Positions 1-9,145 are shown, counted from the stretch's first letter. The stretch is 64,000 bases of DNA from an uncultured Ruminiclostridium sp. (GCA_910588335.1 CAJUQV010000013.1:1-64000); one strand, 5' to 3'. Translations and numbers: made by a program. The notes: generated by a model from the letters alone, not told the origin.

Positions 1-28
1 GCTGGTTTTGCGGCATTCAGGGAGGTGA

Positions 29-217
29 CTTTACATTATTTTTCACTTTACATTAGCTCAATATTGGGGAGTGCCCCAGCGTAGAAAGCGTATCTATCTT
101 ATCGGAAGTTTTGGAACCGATAGCGCCGCCAAAATACTCTTTAAGCCCGACAGCGCAAGGTACAGAATGTTAGGAAATTCCATTGCTATCCCTTGCGCCT
201 TGCGGATTATCGGGTAA
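29..217 (+). pseudogene. C-terminal remnant of a C5-cytosine DNA methyltransferase
   Basis: The frame ends with two family hallmarks in order: QYWGVPQRRKRIYL (motif VIII, QxRxR) and, about 25 codons later, GNSIAIPCAL (motif X). An intact enzyme carries a target-recognition domain of roughly 80 or more residues between these, so an internal deletion is evident. The part before motif VIII, including the catalytic cysteine motif, is absent, and a stop lies in frame at 26-28. An intact enzyme would transfer methyl from S-adenosylmethionine to cytosine C5; this remnant cannot. A broken PAPS-reductase-like gene follows 27 bp later, a pairing often seen in prophages, which suggests phage origin (inference). 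Confidence 0.7.
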
Positions 218-244
218 ATAGCGGATTATATGAGGAAAGAATAA

Positions 245-1021
245 ATGTTATATTTTCAGTCTTGGAGCGGCGGCAAGGACAGCACAGCAAGTATAATCCT
301 GGAACATATTCACAGCTTGCCACCGTCAAAAATCATAATGTCGGAAGTAATGTTCGACAAAAAGCGGAACATCAGCGGCGAACTGCCCGAACATATTGAA
401 TGGGTACACGGTACGGCTGTTCCGCTGTTTCGGAGTTGGGGGTATGAGGTTGAAATTTTGAGAGCGGATAAAGATTACCTTGATTTGTTTTTTCATACAA
501 TCGAAAAATAAAAATTAATGAACGCAATGGGAAATTGGCAGGCTTTTTGATCGGTGGAAAGTGTACCGCCAACTATTGCTTGAAAATAAAACCTATAAAC
601 GACTTTTATAAAAATATTAAAGTAGATTTTATTCAATATGTTGGTATAGCCGCCGATGAGCCAAAAAGGCTTGAAAGGCTTAACGGCACTAATAAAGTAT
701 CGTTATTGAAAAGATACGGCTATACTACAAATGGCTTTTAATCTATATAAAGAATACGACTTACTTTCTCCCGTATATAATTTTGCAAAGCGCGGCGGCT
801 ACTGGTTCTGTCCAAGTTTTATTATAAAAGAATGGGCACACACTAAGCAAAATTACCCCGAATTATGGGAAGGACACCACCAACTTTCACTTACCGATAA
901 CCTTGTATCGCAAGTATTTAGTAATAGTAAAACCTTTGCAGAAGTTGACAGACAGGTTGATACATACTTAAACAATTTAAAGTTTGAAAAAGCACAAATG
1001 ACATTAGATGGTTACATTTGA
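245..1021 (+). pseudogene. Phage-type PAPS reductase-like (PP-loop) gene, two frameshifts
   Basis: The ATG at 245 opens MLYFQSWSGGKDSTA, where SGGKDS is the PP-loop that binds the adenylyl nucleotide in the PAPS reductase/ATP-pyrophosphatase fold. The frame stops after FFHTIEK near 511. The next part (ERNGKLAGFLIGGKC to KRYGYT) is in another frame at 520-741, and the last third (MAFNLYKEYDLLSP to MTLDGYI) is in a third frame at 731-1021. Joined, the pieces make one continuous protein of about 255 residues, so two indels (near 510-520 and 725-735) broke one gene. The cysteine segments GGKCTANYC and YWFCPSF are kept. Phage members of this family are of uncertain substrate. Neighbours are other phage-like fragments. 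Confidence 0.8.
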
Positions 1022-1032
1022 ACGGAGTGACA

Positions 1033-1254
1033 ATGACAAACGAAGAATTAAAAGCAGCTTTAAAAAGCTAACAGCCCGTTATTTACCGCTCTGTCCGCTA
1101 TGGCAATACAAAATATAGACGCATAAATGCCATACGGTACACGCTTGACAGAGCGGGAAATCTTATCATTCAAGCGGAATTACTGGATTATAACAATAAC
1201 AGTATCACAATAGCAAGCGAGAAAGATATATTTTTAGATACGGGAAAGGACTAA
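1033..1254 (+). pseudogene. Small phage/ICE-type protein with an in-frame stop
   Basis: The ATG at 1033 begins MTNEELKAALKS, then TAA at 1069-1071 stops it. The same frame continues without further stops as QPVIYRSVRYGNTKYRRI to FLDTGKD and ends with TAA at 1252. Both halves read like one 73-codon protein of the small soluble kind found in phage and integrative-element modules. The start lies 11 bp after the stop of the preceding gene, as in a tightly packed phage operon. I cannot assign a function. It is judged a pseudogene because of the stop at codon 13; re-initiation downstream has no visible ribosome binding site. Confidence 0.55.
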
Positions 1255-1259
1255 ACCAT

Positions 1260-1397
1260 ATGATTACAGAAAAGGAAGCGATGGAACAGCTATTAGCATG
1301 TTTAAAAAGCCGCTTTAATTGGTATCAAGAAGCGATAGAGGTTAAGAGCGGATGCAAGTCTTTGGAAAGGGGTAAGGGATTTCCCTATAAATCGTAG
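1260..1397 (+). CDS. Short hypothetical ORF cut by the group II intron
   Basis: The ATG at 1260, 5 bp after the previous stop, opens MITEKEAMEQLL and runs 45 codons to TAG at 1395-1397. The last codons coincide with the edge of a minus-strand group II intron, so the natural 3' part is probably lost or displaced and the C-terminus is accidental. The sequence looks like a small phage or integrative-element helical protein; no family was recognised. Spacing to the preceding fragment suggests one former operon. Confidence 0.35.
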   Translation: MITEKEAMEQLLACLKSRFNWYQEAIEVKSGCKSLERGKGFPYKS

Positions 1398-1453
1398 GGT
1401 AGTGTAAAGGCGCCTTGCCGCCGTTGGCGGCAGGTTTCCTACACCCTCCCTCG

Positions 1454-1487
1454 GAACCGTACTTACTCCTCTCGAAGTATCCGGCTC
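1454..1487 (-). ncRNA. Group II intron domain V
   Basis: On the minus strand the 34 nt start GAGCCGGATACTTCGA and end GTAAGTACGGTTC. The ends pair (GAGCCG with CGGTTC), the tip is a short GAGA-like loop, and the layout matches bacterial domain V, the catalytic heart of the ribozyme. A domain VI-like stem follows at 1396-1450. Confidence 0.85.
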
Positions 1488-1510
1488 CCCATTAGTAATT
1501 GACGTATTGA

Positions 1511-2807
1511 TTAGTGTTTGTGTATTCTTTCATGGCACTTGCTACAAACAACAAGTGTTTTCCGCCGCTTCTTTTTCATCACGGTTTCCCAATCGGAATT
1601 ACCCAACTCGTTTAGGTTCCGTATAACGTGAACCTCTTACAAGTCGGCTTCTTTACACCCACATAGTTCACAAACTCTGGCGTTAAGCCGTTGTCTGATA
1701 GTGGTTTTCCAACTAAATTTCTTTCTCTGATAGATGATGTCACTCGCTTCGCCACGCTTACAGTCATCGATTTTAATGGGACGTACACGTTTTGTCCCAG
1801 CTTTGGTTTCATAAGGAACAGACCACGTTTTCCCGTCTTTGTACTGGCGGATGATTTTGCGGATACTGGTGTTATGCTTGTTGGCAATCGTCTTTAAGCA
1901 GCTATACTCCATGAGATAGCAGAAGTAGTCCGGCGTGTGATAGTCACAAGCCAGATTGTAATAGTTGCATAGTCCTCTTGCTTCGGCATTATACTGCTCC
2001 ACAATCTCATAATCCGCAAGGTTGAGAAGTCCGGCTCTGTGTATCGGCTGGAACTCCCCATTCTCCTTTTGGCGAATGACTTTCTTTGCAAACATAAATT
2101 TCTCAATCTTTTCCGTATGGGGAATAGTAAGGGCAACTTTCATGTGCAGGGTACGGGATTTTCTCCACGTCCCGTTTTTCATTCTGTGACCTTTGACCTC
2201 CTGATTTCTGCGGACGCAAATATCATAGCCAATGAAACGGACTTTTTCGGAACTGTTCGTTATCAGCGTCTTTTCCTCTTCAATTCTGCGCTTAGAAATT
2301 CGGCTATTTCAGCTTTTAATTCCTCACATTCCGTTTTTGTACCGCACATCCCTGCCAGCCAATCGTCTGCATAGCGGACAAAAGTAAATTTCTTATTGTC
2401 GGCGGGTTTGCAGGGTAGATTTCTCATAGCTTTCTTCTGCGCTTTATGCTGGTCAATCAGTTCTTGTCTTTCCGCTTCATCAGCGGTATGGTCAATCCAG
2501 TAGGACAGCCTTTTTAATTCTTTGCTTGCCGTATGATATTCCGGTGTCTGATATGCAGACCTCGGTTTATCAAAGCGTTCTGCGATTTCCCGAAACTTCT
2601 TGTCCAGCTCATTCAGATAGATATTTGCAAGTATCGGAGAACAGATACCACCCTGCGGAGAGCCGCTGTAAGTGGCGTTATACTTCCAATTCTCGATATA
2701 CCCAGCTTTCAAAAACTGGCGAATGATGTTCAGAAAACGGCTGTCTTTGATTTTCCTGCTCAAAATCTCAATCAGTTTTTCGTGATTGATGTTATCAAAG
2801 CAACCTT
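1511..2807 (-). pseudogene. Group II intron reverse transcriptase/maturase with HNH domain, broken
   Basis: Read on the minus strand: FDNINHEKLI (RT block), SGSPQGGICSPILANIYL (block 4), then FVRYADDW with the catalytic YADD. A frameshift near 2285 separates AELKRKRR from EEEKTLITNSSEKVRFIGYD, the start of the maturase (X) region, which runs to about 1700. The frame reaches CELCGCKEADL, meets a TAA at 1637-1639, and continues in the same frame to VCSKCHERIHKH, closing at 1511-1513. The two Cys pairs and CHERIH form an HNH endonuclease. Defects: missing N-terminus, one frameshift, one nonsense codon. An intact protein would help splicing and reverse-transcribe the intron into target DNA. Confidence 0.88.
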
Positions 2808-2966
2808 GGCGATGTGCTTATGCAAAAGAGCTTTACTGAGGACTTCTTAACAAGAAAGCGCAAGAAAAATGAAGGAGAGTTGAATATTCACTTCATTAAG
2901 AATGATCATGAGGCGATTATTAGTAGAGGGGTATATGATATGGCACAGAAAAAGCGAAAAAAATAA
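2808..2966 (+). pseudogene. Serine-recombinase fragment (end of Recombinase domain)
   Basis: The frame reads GDVLMQKSFTEDFLTRKR, then HFIKNDHEAIISRGVYDMAQ, and ends at TAA 2964-2966. Large serine recombinases (TnpX/phiC31 type) carry this signature at the end of the Recombinase domain: D-[VI]-x-x-Q-K-[TS]-[FY]-T-x-D-[FY] followed by N-x-H-E-[AP]-I-I. The catalytic resolvase domain is absent, and the fragment starts exactly where the opposite-strand intron fragment ends. It is a fossil of an integrative element. Confidence 0.75.
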
Positions 2967-3275
2967 AAATATTTACAAATGCAACCAAAAGTTTGTGTTT
3001 TTTATATGTGATTTTGATTTACCTATTGAAAAACATACAAATATGAGTTATAATAAAAAAAATAAACGGGCCACATGTTTGCGCTATTCATTGATGCCTT
3101 AACGGAGAACCGAACCATATAAAAATGCGGGGTTGCCGCTATTCAGCCTCGCCATTCTCCTCATCGGTTTCTGCGGTTGACCGTTTCCCTCAACTACATT
3201 ATATCACACACATTTTTGTGAAAGCACTTTTTCATAACCGTATTGGTGCCTTTCGCAGAAAGGCGGACTATAAAA
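2967..3275. other. Non-coding stretch between recombinase remnant and DUF3237-like gene
   Basis: No supported gene. The first half is AT-rich. The second half (about 3100-3200) has a GC-richer patch without hallmarks of any family I recognise. Probably more debris of the mobile region. Confidence 0.4.
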
Positions 3276-3656
3276 ATGATAAAACTTTTTGATGTATATG
3301 TTGATATAATCGATACCGCTTATGTAAAAGGAAAACTGCATGATGTATGTATGCTCTCATTTACAGGAAAAGTCAAAGGCAGATATTTTAACGGAAAAGT
3401 TATTGGCACAGGTGTTGATACTCAATATATATCTAAGGATGAGCATATGCTCCTTTCTGCAAGATATATGCTTAAGGGAATTGATATTGACGGAAACGAA
3501 TGTCAATGCTTTATAGAAAATAACGGCAGTTTTAATAATGGATTTATTCCGAAAATTGTAACCGATAGCCCGACGCTTTCGGCATTCGAGGGAATTGAAC
3601 TTAAAGCTGAAATAGTAACCAAAGAAAGCGGAGTAATCGTTTCAATATTCGGATAA
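3276..3656 (+). CDS. DUF3237-like small beta-barrel protein
   Basis: The ATG at 3276 is chosen because AAGGCGG lies about 9 nt upstream; a longer frame from a TTG at 3243 has no such site. The 126-residue product opens MIKLFDVYVDIIDT and has the pattern of DUF3237: a strand-rich protein with ARYMLKGIDIDGNE in the middle and a C-terminal stretch LKAEIVTKESGVIVSIFG. The family's function is not established; folds in it are lipocalin-like barrels. It stands alone among mobile-element fragments, with a terminator about 220 bp downstream. Confidence is moderate for the family and high that this is an intact gene. Confidence 0.7.
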   Translation: MIKLFDVYVDIIDTAYVKGKLHDVCMLSFTGKVKGRYFNGKVIGTGVDTQYISKDEHMLLSARYMLKGIDIDGNECQCFIENNGSFNNGFIPKIVTDSPTLSAFEGIELKAEIVTKESGVIVSIFG

Positions 3657-3876
3657 TTGATTATTTGCACTTTATTTTGCTTTTAAAAAGGTATATATTT
3701 GAAAAATTATTTGTTAGAAAAAGTGATTTTGATAATAATACTATTGCTGATTTAAAGCATGTGCGGAAATTTTTACTTACATTGAAAAAATTTTTTGTCA
3801 GTCAAATACAAGTTAATTGGACAAATCTGATGTGAAAAATGCACAGGTTTGTACTTTTGATTATAATAAAAATAAA

Positions 3877-3913
3877 CAAAAAAGCTGTAAACCAAAAGTT
3901 TGCAGCTTTTTTA
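3877..3913 (+). terminator. Rho-independent terminator
   Basis: Stem GCTGtAAAC / GTTTgCAGC with a CAAAA-type loop, flanked by an A-run before and a T-run after; usable in both directions. It lies 220 bp after the DUF3237-like gene. Confidence 0.75.
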
Positions 3914-3940
3914 ATACATGAATTTATAGGAGATTTATAA

Positions 3941-4180
3941 TCAAATAAAACACAAAAACGAGTATTCTTAGGTTATGACCGAAATGCTTTAAGTAAATTC
4001 ATTATATGGGGGAAACAGGCGGAGATAGTCAGATATATCTTTGTTGCCTATGCGTGGGGTCATTCATTTGCGTTTATTGCAGATGAACTGCAAAAGATAG
4101 GAATACCCTCTCGGGCTAACAAATCGACTTGGAGACGCCAGATAATTAACAATATTCTCGCTATTAACAGCATTAGATAA
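3941..4180 (+). pseudogene. Serine-recombinase fragment (middle of Recombinase domain)
   Basis: The frame reads QAEIVRYIFVAYAWGHSF, then IADELQKIGIPSR and STWRRQIINNIL, ending at TAA 4178-4180. Large serine recombinases have E-A-x-[IV]-V-[RK]-x-I-F and a W-x-x-x-x-I-x-x-I-L motif in this order at the start of the Recombinase domain. No catalytic serine domain is upstream (stop at 3938-3940). This segment normally precedes the one found at 2808-2966, yet here it lies after it, so these are two separate remnants or a rearranged one. Confidence 0.7.
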
Positions 4181-4384
4181 GTTAAACAGCGATGATATCT
4201 TAAATCAGCTTATAACGATGCCAAATAAATTTTAATATTATGTTGTTAATCACTTGTTGAAATCTGAATTTTGATGGTGTTTTAATATTACAAAAATGAA
4301 TACAGAACATAAATTGAAAAAACACCATTTGCAACAGTTTGTCATAAAATAATCTGTACGATATTACATCATGCAAACAAACGC

Positions 4385-4464
4385 AAGGAGAAATTATTAT
4401 GTTGGAAATAACCGATTATCCGAACACATAAAAGGTACGGATTTATGATATTGAAGCAATTTCA
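4385..4464 (+). promoter_or_regulatory. Ancestral start of the multicopper oxidase: good RBS and ATG, then a stop
   Basis: AAGGAG at 4385-4390 sits 8 nt before ATG 4399, the only well-placed ribosome binding site near this gene. The frame from that ATG reads MLEITDYPNT, TAA (4429-4431), KVRIYDIEAISLPIVYNKFG, and joins the long frame. KVRIYDIEA matches the start of the protein's own later repeats (KVFEIAAVQ, VRKFEIAAIQ), so the true N-terminus lies upstream of TTG 4465 and the TAA at codon 11 is probably a nonsense mutation. Confidence 0.75.
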
Positions 4465-7400
4465 TTGCCTATCGTATATAACAAATTCGGGGATCATGAT
4501 CCCAATGGATTGATGTATGTGCTTAAAAAAGATTCGGAGCGCATACAGAAAAAAGCAAGGGAGCTTTTTGAACTTCCCGTTCCGCAGCCATATAAAGGGG
4601 TTCAGCCTTTGGTTATTCGGGCGAATGTGGGTGACACTGTTCAGATAAACTTTGAAAACAAGCTGAACCGCCGCGCCTCCATTCATGTACAGGGACTTTC
4701 CTACGACGTTCTTACCTCGGACGGAGCGAATGTCGGGTATAATCCCGATACCACGACCGACAGAGCTATCCGCTACATCTGGTATGCTGATAAAGAAGGC
4801 GTTTATTTGTTTGCTGATCTGGCAGATCCGCGAAGCAACGAACAAGGCTCAAATATTCATGGCTTATTCGGCGCGGTAATAGTGGAAGCGGCAGGTTCAA
4901 CATGGTTCGACCCGATAATGGGTGAGCCGATAGACAGCGGATTTTTCGCCGATATTTACAATCCCGCAAAACCGGCGTTTCGGGAATATGCCGTTTTTTT
5001 CCATGACGAGCTTGAGATCAACACAAAAGACGGCGGACAGCCCGTTGATCCGCATACGGGGTTGCCCGGAGGCATGACCGCAATAAGCTATCGTTCCGAG
5101 CCGATGCGCAACCGCTTACCGCTTGAACATCACGCCAACCCCGCTGATACAGATGAGGATATTTCTATGAGCTCATGGGCTTACGGAGATCCCGCCCCGC
5201 CCATACTCAAAGCCTATGTCGGCGATCCATCAAAAATACGTTTGATTCACGGAGGAGTTAAGGAAACACATGTTTTCCACCTTCACAATCATCAATGGAG
5301 ATTAGAGCCGGATGACCCCAAGTCCACGATAATCGATTCTATTTCGATTAGCCCTCAGGAATGTCGCACGCTTGATATTTTGTACGGTGCGGGCAGCTTT
5401 AACGGAATGATCGGGGACGCTATTTTTCATTGCCATCTTTATCCTCATTTTCACGAGGGAATGTGGACGCTGTGGCGTATATTTGACCGCTTACAGGACG
5501 GCAGAGGGATTTATCCCGACGGAACTCTCATCGATGCACTGATGCCGCTTAATGACCGTCCGCTGCCGCCTGCAAAAGATAATCTTCACCCCGGATACCC
5601 CAACTTTATTAACGGAACATTCGGCGAACATCCTCTTCAGCCGCCGCTTGGTATTATTACGGAGAACGGCGAAAATAAAATAGAGCCTACGACTTTGGAG
5701 GAAGAAAATTTTGTGGACAATTTCGCGCCCGGGGCTTTGTATGCAGACACTTGCCCCTGCGGTACGAACGGAGATATCAAAGTGTTTGAAATCGCGGCGG
5801 TACAAGCTAATCTTGTTTATAACCGTTACGGCTGGCATGATCCTCAGGGACGTTTCTTTGTGCTTAAAGAGGATATTGAACGCGAAGGAACACTGGAAAA
5901 TTATATTGCAAAGGTTGAATCGGGCGAAATTTGTCCAGAACCGCTGGTTATCCGTGCAAACGCGGGGGACTGCATTGAAATTCGGTTTACCAACCTTTTG
6001 CCTGAATATATTGAGGCAAGCCCATTTCAGCTAAAAACATTGACGGACATTGTCGGCTATCATATTCATTTGGTAAAGTTTGATACTATCGTGTCAGACG
6101 GCTCGTCCAATGGCTGGAACAATATTGCGGGAGCGAGACGGTATGAAACCCTAATTGAAAGGTTCTTTGCCAACGAGGAGCTGAATACCGTGTTTTTCCA
6201 TGATCATCTTTTTGCCAACGTGCACCAGCAGCACGGCTTGTTTGGCGCTCTAATAGTGGAACCCGCCGGCTCCGTCTTTCTTGACCCGAAAACAGGCAAA
6301 GAGCTTAAAAGCGGTACAAAGGCGGTTATCCGCACCGCCGACGGAAAATCCTTTAGGGAATTTGCACTGTTTCTTCATGATTTTGCTCTGCTGTTTGATA
6401 AAAACGGAGAGCCGCTTAATCCTCCGGAGCACCCCGGATCGGACGACGATCCCGGCGTTATGGGTATAAATTACCGCTGTGAACCCATGCGGGAGCGGCT
6501 TAAAATAAAAAATGATCCCGCCCATATTTTCAGCTCATTCATATACGGCGACCCCGATACACCCGTTCTTGAAACCTACCCCGGAGAGCCTATCCGTATT
6601 CGGCTGTTGGACGGCGCACATGAAGAGCAGCATGTATTAAATATTACGGGGATGCCATGGAGAAAGGAGATAGCCGACATAAAATCTCCGCTTGTACAGT
6701 CACAGACGATCGGTATATCTGAGGCGTTTAATATTCAGATCAGCGAGCCTTACACTGCAGGCGATTATCTGTATTATTCGGGCGGAATTGACGATTTGTG
6801 GCTGGGCTTATGGGGTATAATCCGAGCATATGCCGTGCCGCACGACTATTTGTTGCCACTGTGCGGTATGCAGCCGATTGCTCCCATAAAAACACCGCCG
6901 AAAGATGCAGTTGTCAGAAAATTTGAGATAGCCGCCATTCAAAAAGAGCTTGTTTACAACCGTTTCGGAGACCATGACCCCGAGGGACTGATCTTTGTAC
7001 CGATGAAGCAGGCGCGGGATATAATGTGCGGAAAAAAAGAACCTGCGCCGCTTGTTCTTCGGGCAAACGCGGGCGACTGGATAGAAGTAACGCTGCACAA
7101 TTTATTCGACCCGAAAAAGCCAATCCAATATCATGATTACCCCTCCGTGCCGTTGGAGTTTCCTCATGAACCAAGCAACAGGGTATCACTGAGTCCGCAG
7201 TTCTTAAAATACGATCCGATATGCTCCTCGGGAATAAATGTGGGATATAACGCGGCAGAGCAAACCGCTGCTCCTGGAGAATGCATAAAATATCTCTGGC
7301 ACGCCGACCGCGAATACGGAACGGTTCTGCTGAACTCATTCGGAGACTTGCGCAATCACCGTTATCACGGATTATTCGGGGCAATTATCATTGAACCCAC

Positions 7401-8085
7401 GGGAGCGTTATATTATAATGGAATTCGTCAAACCGATGAAAACTATAACGAAAATGCCGTTATCACCGCACCAGGAACGGAAACTTTCAGAGAATTTGTC
7501 TTGTTCGCTCACAATGGGATCAGGCTTCTTGATAAAAACAACAAGCTTATAAAGACAACGGAGCAAGACCTTACGGGTGAGGAAGCGGCGCATGAGGCTC
7601 CCGACCATGAGGACACGGGCGAAAAAGGGTACAACTACCGCTCGGAGCGTTTTCTTAATCGGTTAAAACAAATTCCCGCAATATCCAAAATATTCGATTC
7701 CAAGGTGCATGGCGATCCCGCAACGCCGCTTCTTAAATCTTATGTGGGAGAGCGGGTTATTATCCGTCTGCTAATGCCGGCGGATAAACCGAGAAATATC
7801 AGCTTTATACTGCACGGACATAATTGGCGGGCACAGCCAAACGATCCGTTGAGCAGCAAAATTCCCGTTCAAGGCGCAGTAAGCGTAGGCAACGTATTTA
7901 ACATCGAGCCTGAGCCTACCAAGTGTAGGGGAGATTATCTGTATCGTTCCGGTTCCCTGAGATGGGACGTAGAATCGGGAATGTGGGGGATTTTCCGTGT
8001 TATGAACCGCAATATTCGCTGTCATTGTGAAAATGTCTGCCGCCGTGTAAAGAAATTGCGGAAAAAAGAAAAAGACAAGAAATAA
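4465..8085 (+). CDS. Giant three-repeat multicopper oxidase (MnxG-like), 5' end interrupted
   Basis: About 1,206 residues from TTG 4465; 1,228 if read from ATG 4399. Three repeats of a two-cupredoxin unit begin at VYNKFGDHDPNG, VYNRYGWHDPQG and VYNRFGDHDPEG. Repeat 1 holds the type 1 copper motif HCHLYPHFHEGMW (residues 322-334) and HVFHLHNHQWR. Repeat 2 holds type 2/3-like histidines (YHIHLVKFD, FFHDHLF, HQQHG) but lacks the HCH triad. Repeat 3 is further reduced (LHGHNWR, YHGLFG). Size and repeats resemble the manganese/copper oxidases of spore-forming Firmicutes such as MnxG (inference). No signal peptide is visible. A TAA at codon 11 of the natural start may silence it. A DUF2935 gene follows. 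Confidence 0.8.
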   Translation: MPIVYNKFGDHDPNGLMYVLKKDSERIQKKARELFELPVPQPYKGVQPLVIRANVGDTVQINFENKLNRRASIHVQGLSYDVLTSDGANVGYNPDTTTDRAIRYIWYADKEGVYLFADLADPRSNEQGSNIHGLFGAVIVEAAGSTWFDPIMGEPIDSGFFADIYNPAKPAFREYAVFFHDELEINTKDGGQPVDPHTGLPGGMTAISYRSEPMRNRLPLEHHANPADTDEDISMSSWAYGDPAPPILKAYVGDPSKIRLIHGGVKETHVFHLHNHQWRLEPDDPKSTIIDSISISPQECRTLDILYGAGSFNGMIGDAIFHCHLYPHFHEGMWTLWRIFDRLQDGRGIYPDGTLIDALMPLNDRPLPPAKDNLHPGYPNFINGTFGEHPLQPPLGIITENGENKIEPTTLEEENFVDNFAPGALYADTCPCGTNGDIKVFEIAAVQANLVYNRYGWHDPQGRFFVLKEDIEREGTLENYIAKVESGEICPEPLVIRANAGDCIEIRFTNLLPEYIEASPFQLKTLTDIVGYHIHLVKFDTIVSDGSSNGWNNIAGARRYETLIERFFANEELNTVFFHDHLFANVHQQHGLFGALIVEPAGSVFLDPKTGKELKSGTKAVIRTADGKSFREFALFLHDFALLFDKNGEPLNPPEHPGSDDDPGVMGINYRCEPMRERLKIKNDPAHIFSSFIYGDPDTPVLETYPGEPIRIRLLDGAHEEQHVLNITGMPWRKEIADIKSPLVQSQTIGISEAFNIQISEPYTAGDYLYYSGGIDDLWLGLWGIIRAYAVPHDYLLPLCGMQPIAPIKTPPKDAVVRKFEIAAIQKELVYNRFGDHDPEGLIFVPMKQARDIMCGKKEPAPLVLRANAGDWIEVTLHNLFDPKKPIQYHDYPSVPLEFPHEPSNRVSLSPQFLKYDPICSSGINVGYNAAEQTAAPGECIKYLWHADREYGTVLLNSFGDLRNHRYHGLFGAIIIEPTGALYYNGIRQTDENYNENAVITAPGTETFREFVLFAHNGIRLLDKNNKLIKTTEQDLTGEEAAHEAPDHEDTGEKGYNYRSERFLNRLKQIPAISKIFDSKVHGDPATPLLKSYVGERVIIRLLMPADKPRNISFILHGHNWRAQPNDPLSSKIPVQGAVSVGNVFNIEPEPTKCRGDYLYRSGSLRWDVESGMWGIFRVMNRNIRCHCENVCRRVKKLRKKEKDKK

Positions 8086-8117
8086 AAACGTTTGGATTTG
8101 TCCGAACAATAATAAAT

Positions 8118-8169
8118 GAACCCCGTCGGTGTTTTAAATCTCATGATTTTTACAGAGACGGGGTTCTTT
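8118..8169 (+). terminator. Terminator-like inverted repeat after the multicopper oxidase
   Basis: GAACCCCGTC (8118-8127) pairs perfectly with GACGGGGTTC (8157-8166), followed by TTTC. The 29-nt loop is long and the T-run short, so efficiency is uncertain. Confidence 0.55.
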
Positions 8170-8251
8170 CATGTATAACGCCGTAACACAATTTGTGAGA
8201 TTCGCATATTATATTTGGAGTAAATAATTTTTTAAGACGGAGGGTATGATT

Positions 8252-9145
8252 ATGAATACAAACAACTATGTTGAAAAATCTTTAGAACTTCATATGTTTT
8301 TCGGACGAATAATGAAGGAGCATTCCTTTTTCCTTAAAGCGGGATTTACACCCGCAAATCCGGAATTTTCCGAAAAGGCGGAATATTTCAAGGACGAATT
8401 TGATAAGCTGCTGTGTGAAGCTGTAAGGCTCGGAAATGGTATAATAAATCAGCAGTTACTGTGTTCGCAGGAGCTGGTTACGCAATTTACGGCTCTCGCC
8501 GAAAAACAGACCGAATGCTTGACGGGAATATCAATTAATAAAGAAATAACAGAAAAGGAACTGCATCTGAAAAGCGGCTGCGGAAAATGCGGAGACAATC
8601 CCGAAAGGCGCGGCAGAGTGCGTCAGCTTAATCAAACAGCGCTTAAGCTGTTGGACGGTCTAATTTCCTTTAAGGAAGCTATTCTCAAAAAGGTTTTATG
8701 CGGAGAAATGTTTACAGCAAACTACCCGCTTTTGATCGAACATATAATCAGAGAGGCAAAGCTGTATAGGGAATATGTGGAATATCTGGAGAAGAACGGA
8801 CATTTGGATGACCATTCAATGAAGGATGTCGAGTGCTTCTGGAATCGGATAATGATGGAGCACGCGATGTTTATACGCGGGCTGCTCGATCCGTCGGAAA
8901 AAGAACTGTTTGATTCGGCGGATAAGTTTGCCGATGAGTACTGCGAGCTGTTAAATAAATACTGTGATGCGCAGAACAACGCATTGAGCAAGGTTTCTCT
9001 TGAGTTAACGCAAAAGCTTAGAGAATTCAAAACGGCGGGCGTTCGTGGAATTGAGCAATGTGAAATACGCTCAATAATTTTGCCACTTCTTGCCGATCAT
9101 GTGCTACGCGAAGCTAATCACTATATTAGGCTATTAAAAAACTAA
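8252..9145 (+). CDS. DUF2935 family protein (duplicated four-helix, hemerythrin-like)
   Basis: The ATG at 8252 is favoured over 8246 because GGAGGG (8239-8244) is then 7 nt away. The 297-residue product is mostly helical and has two similar halves: LELHMFFGRIMKEHSFFLKA near the N-terminus and WNRIMMEHAMFIRGLLDPSE near residue 205, each with the E/H-rich metal-site pattern of DUF2935. Later HIIREAKLY and HVLREANHY give further histidines, one per half. The family is a ferritin/hemerythrin-like fold that binds metal; its reaction is unknown. A CGKC motif lies between the halves. It sits behind the multicopper oxidase with a possible terminator between, so a shared metal or oxygen role is only inferred. 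Confidence 0.85.
   Translation: MNTNNYVEKSLELHMFFGRIMKEHSFFLKAGFTPANPEFSEKAEYFKDEFDKLLCEAVRLGNGIINQQLLCSQELVTQFTALAEKQTECLTGISINKEITEKELHLKSGCGKCGDNPERRGRVRQLNQTALKLLDGLISFKEAILKKVLCGEMFTANYPLLIEHIIREAKLYREYVEYLEKNGHLDDHSMKDVECFWNRIMMEHAMFIRGLLDPSEKELFDSADKFADEYCELLNKYCDAQNNALSKVSLELTQKLREFKTAGVRGIEQCEIRSIILPLLADHVLREANHYIRLLKN

Larger units (their letters stand above)
1396..2807 (-). mobile_element. Group II intron, 5'-truncated
   Basis: On the minus strand a reverse-transcriptase/maturase/HNH frame (2807 to 1511) is followed by a typical 34-nt domain V (1454-1487) and a domain VI-like stem, ending near 1396. The upstream part expected before an RT gene, the ribozyme domains I-III and the first RT blocks, is missing: the RT frame begins abruptly at FDNINHEKLI, where a serine-recombinase fragment of the other strand begins. 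The element cannot splice or move. The 3' boundary near 1396 is inferred from domain VI and not from a known exon junction. Confidence 0.85.
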
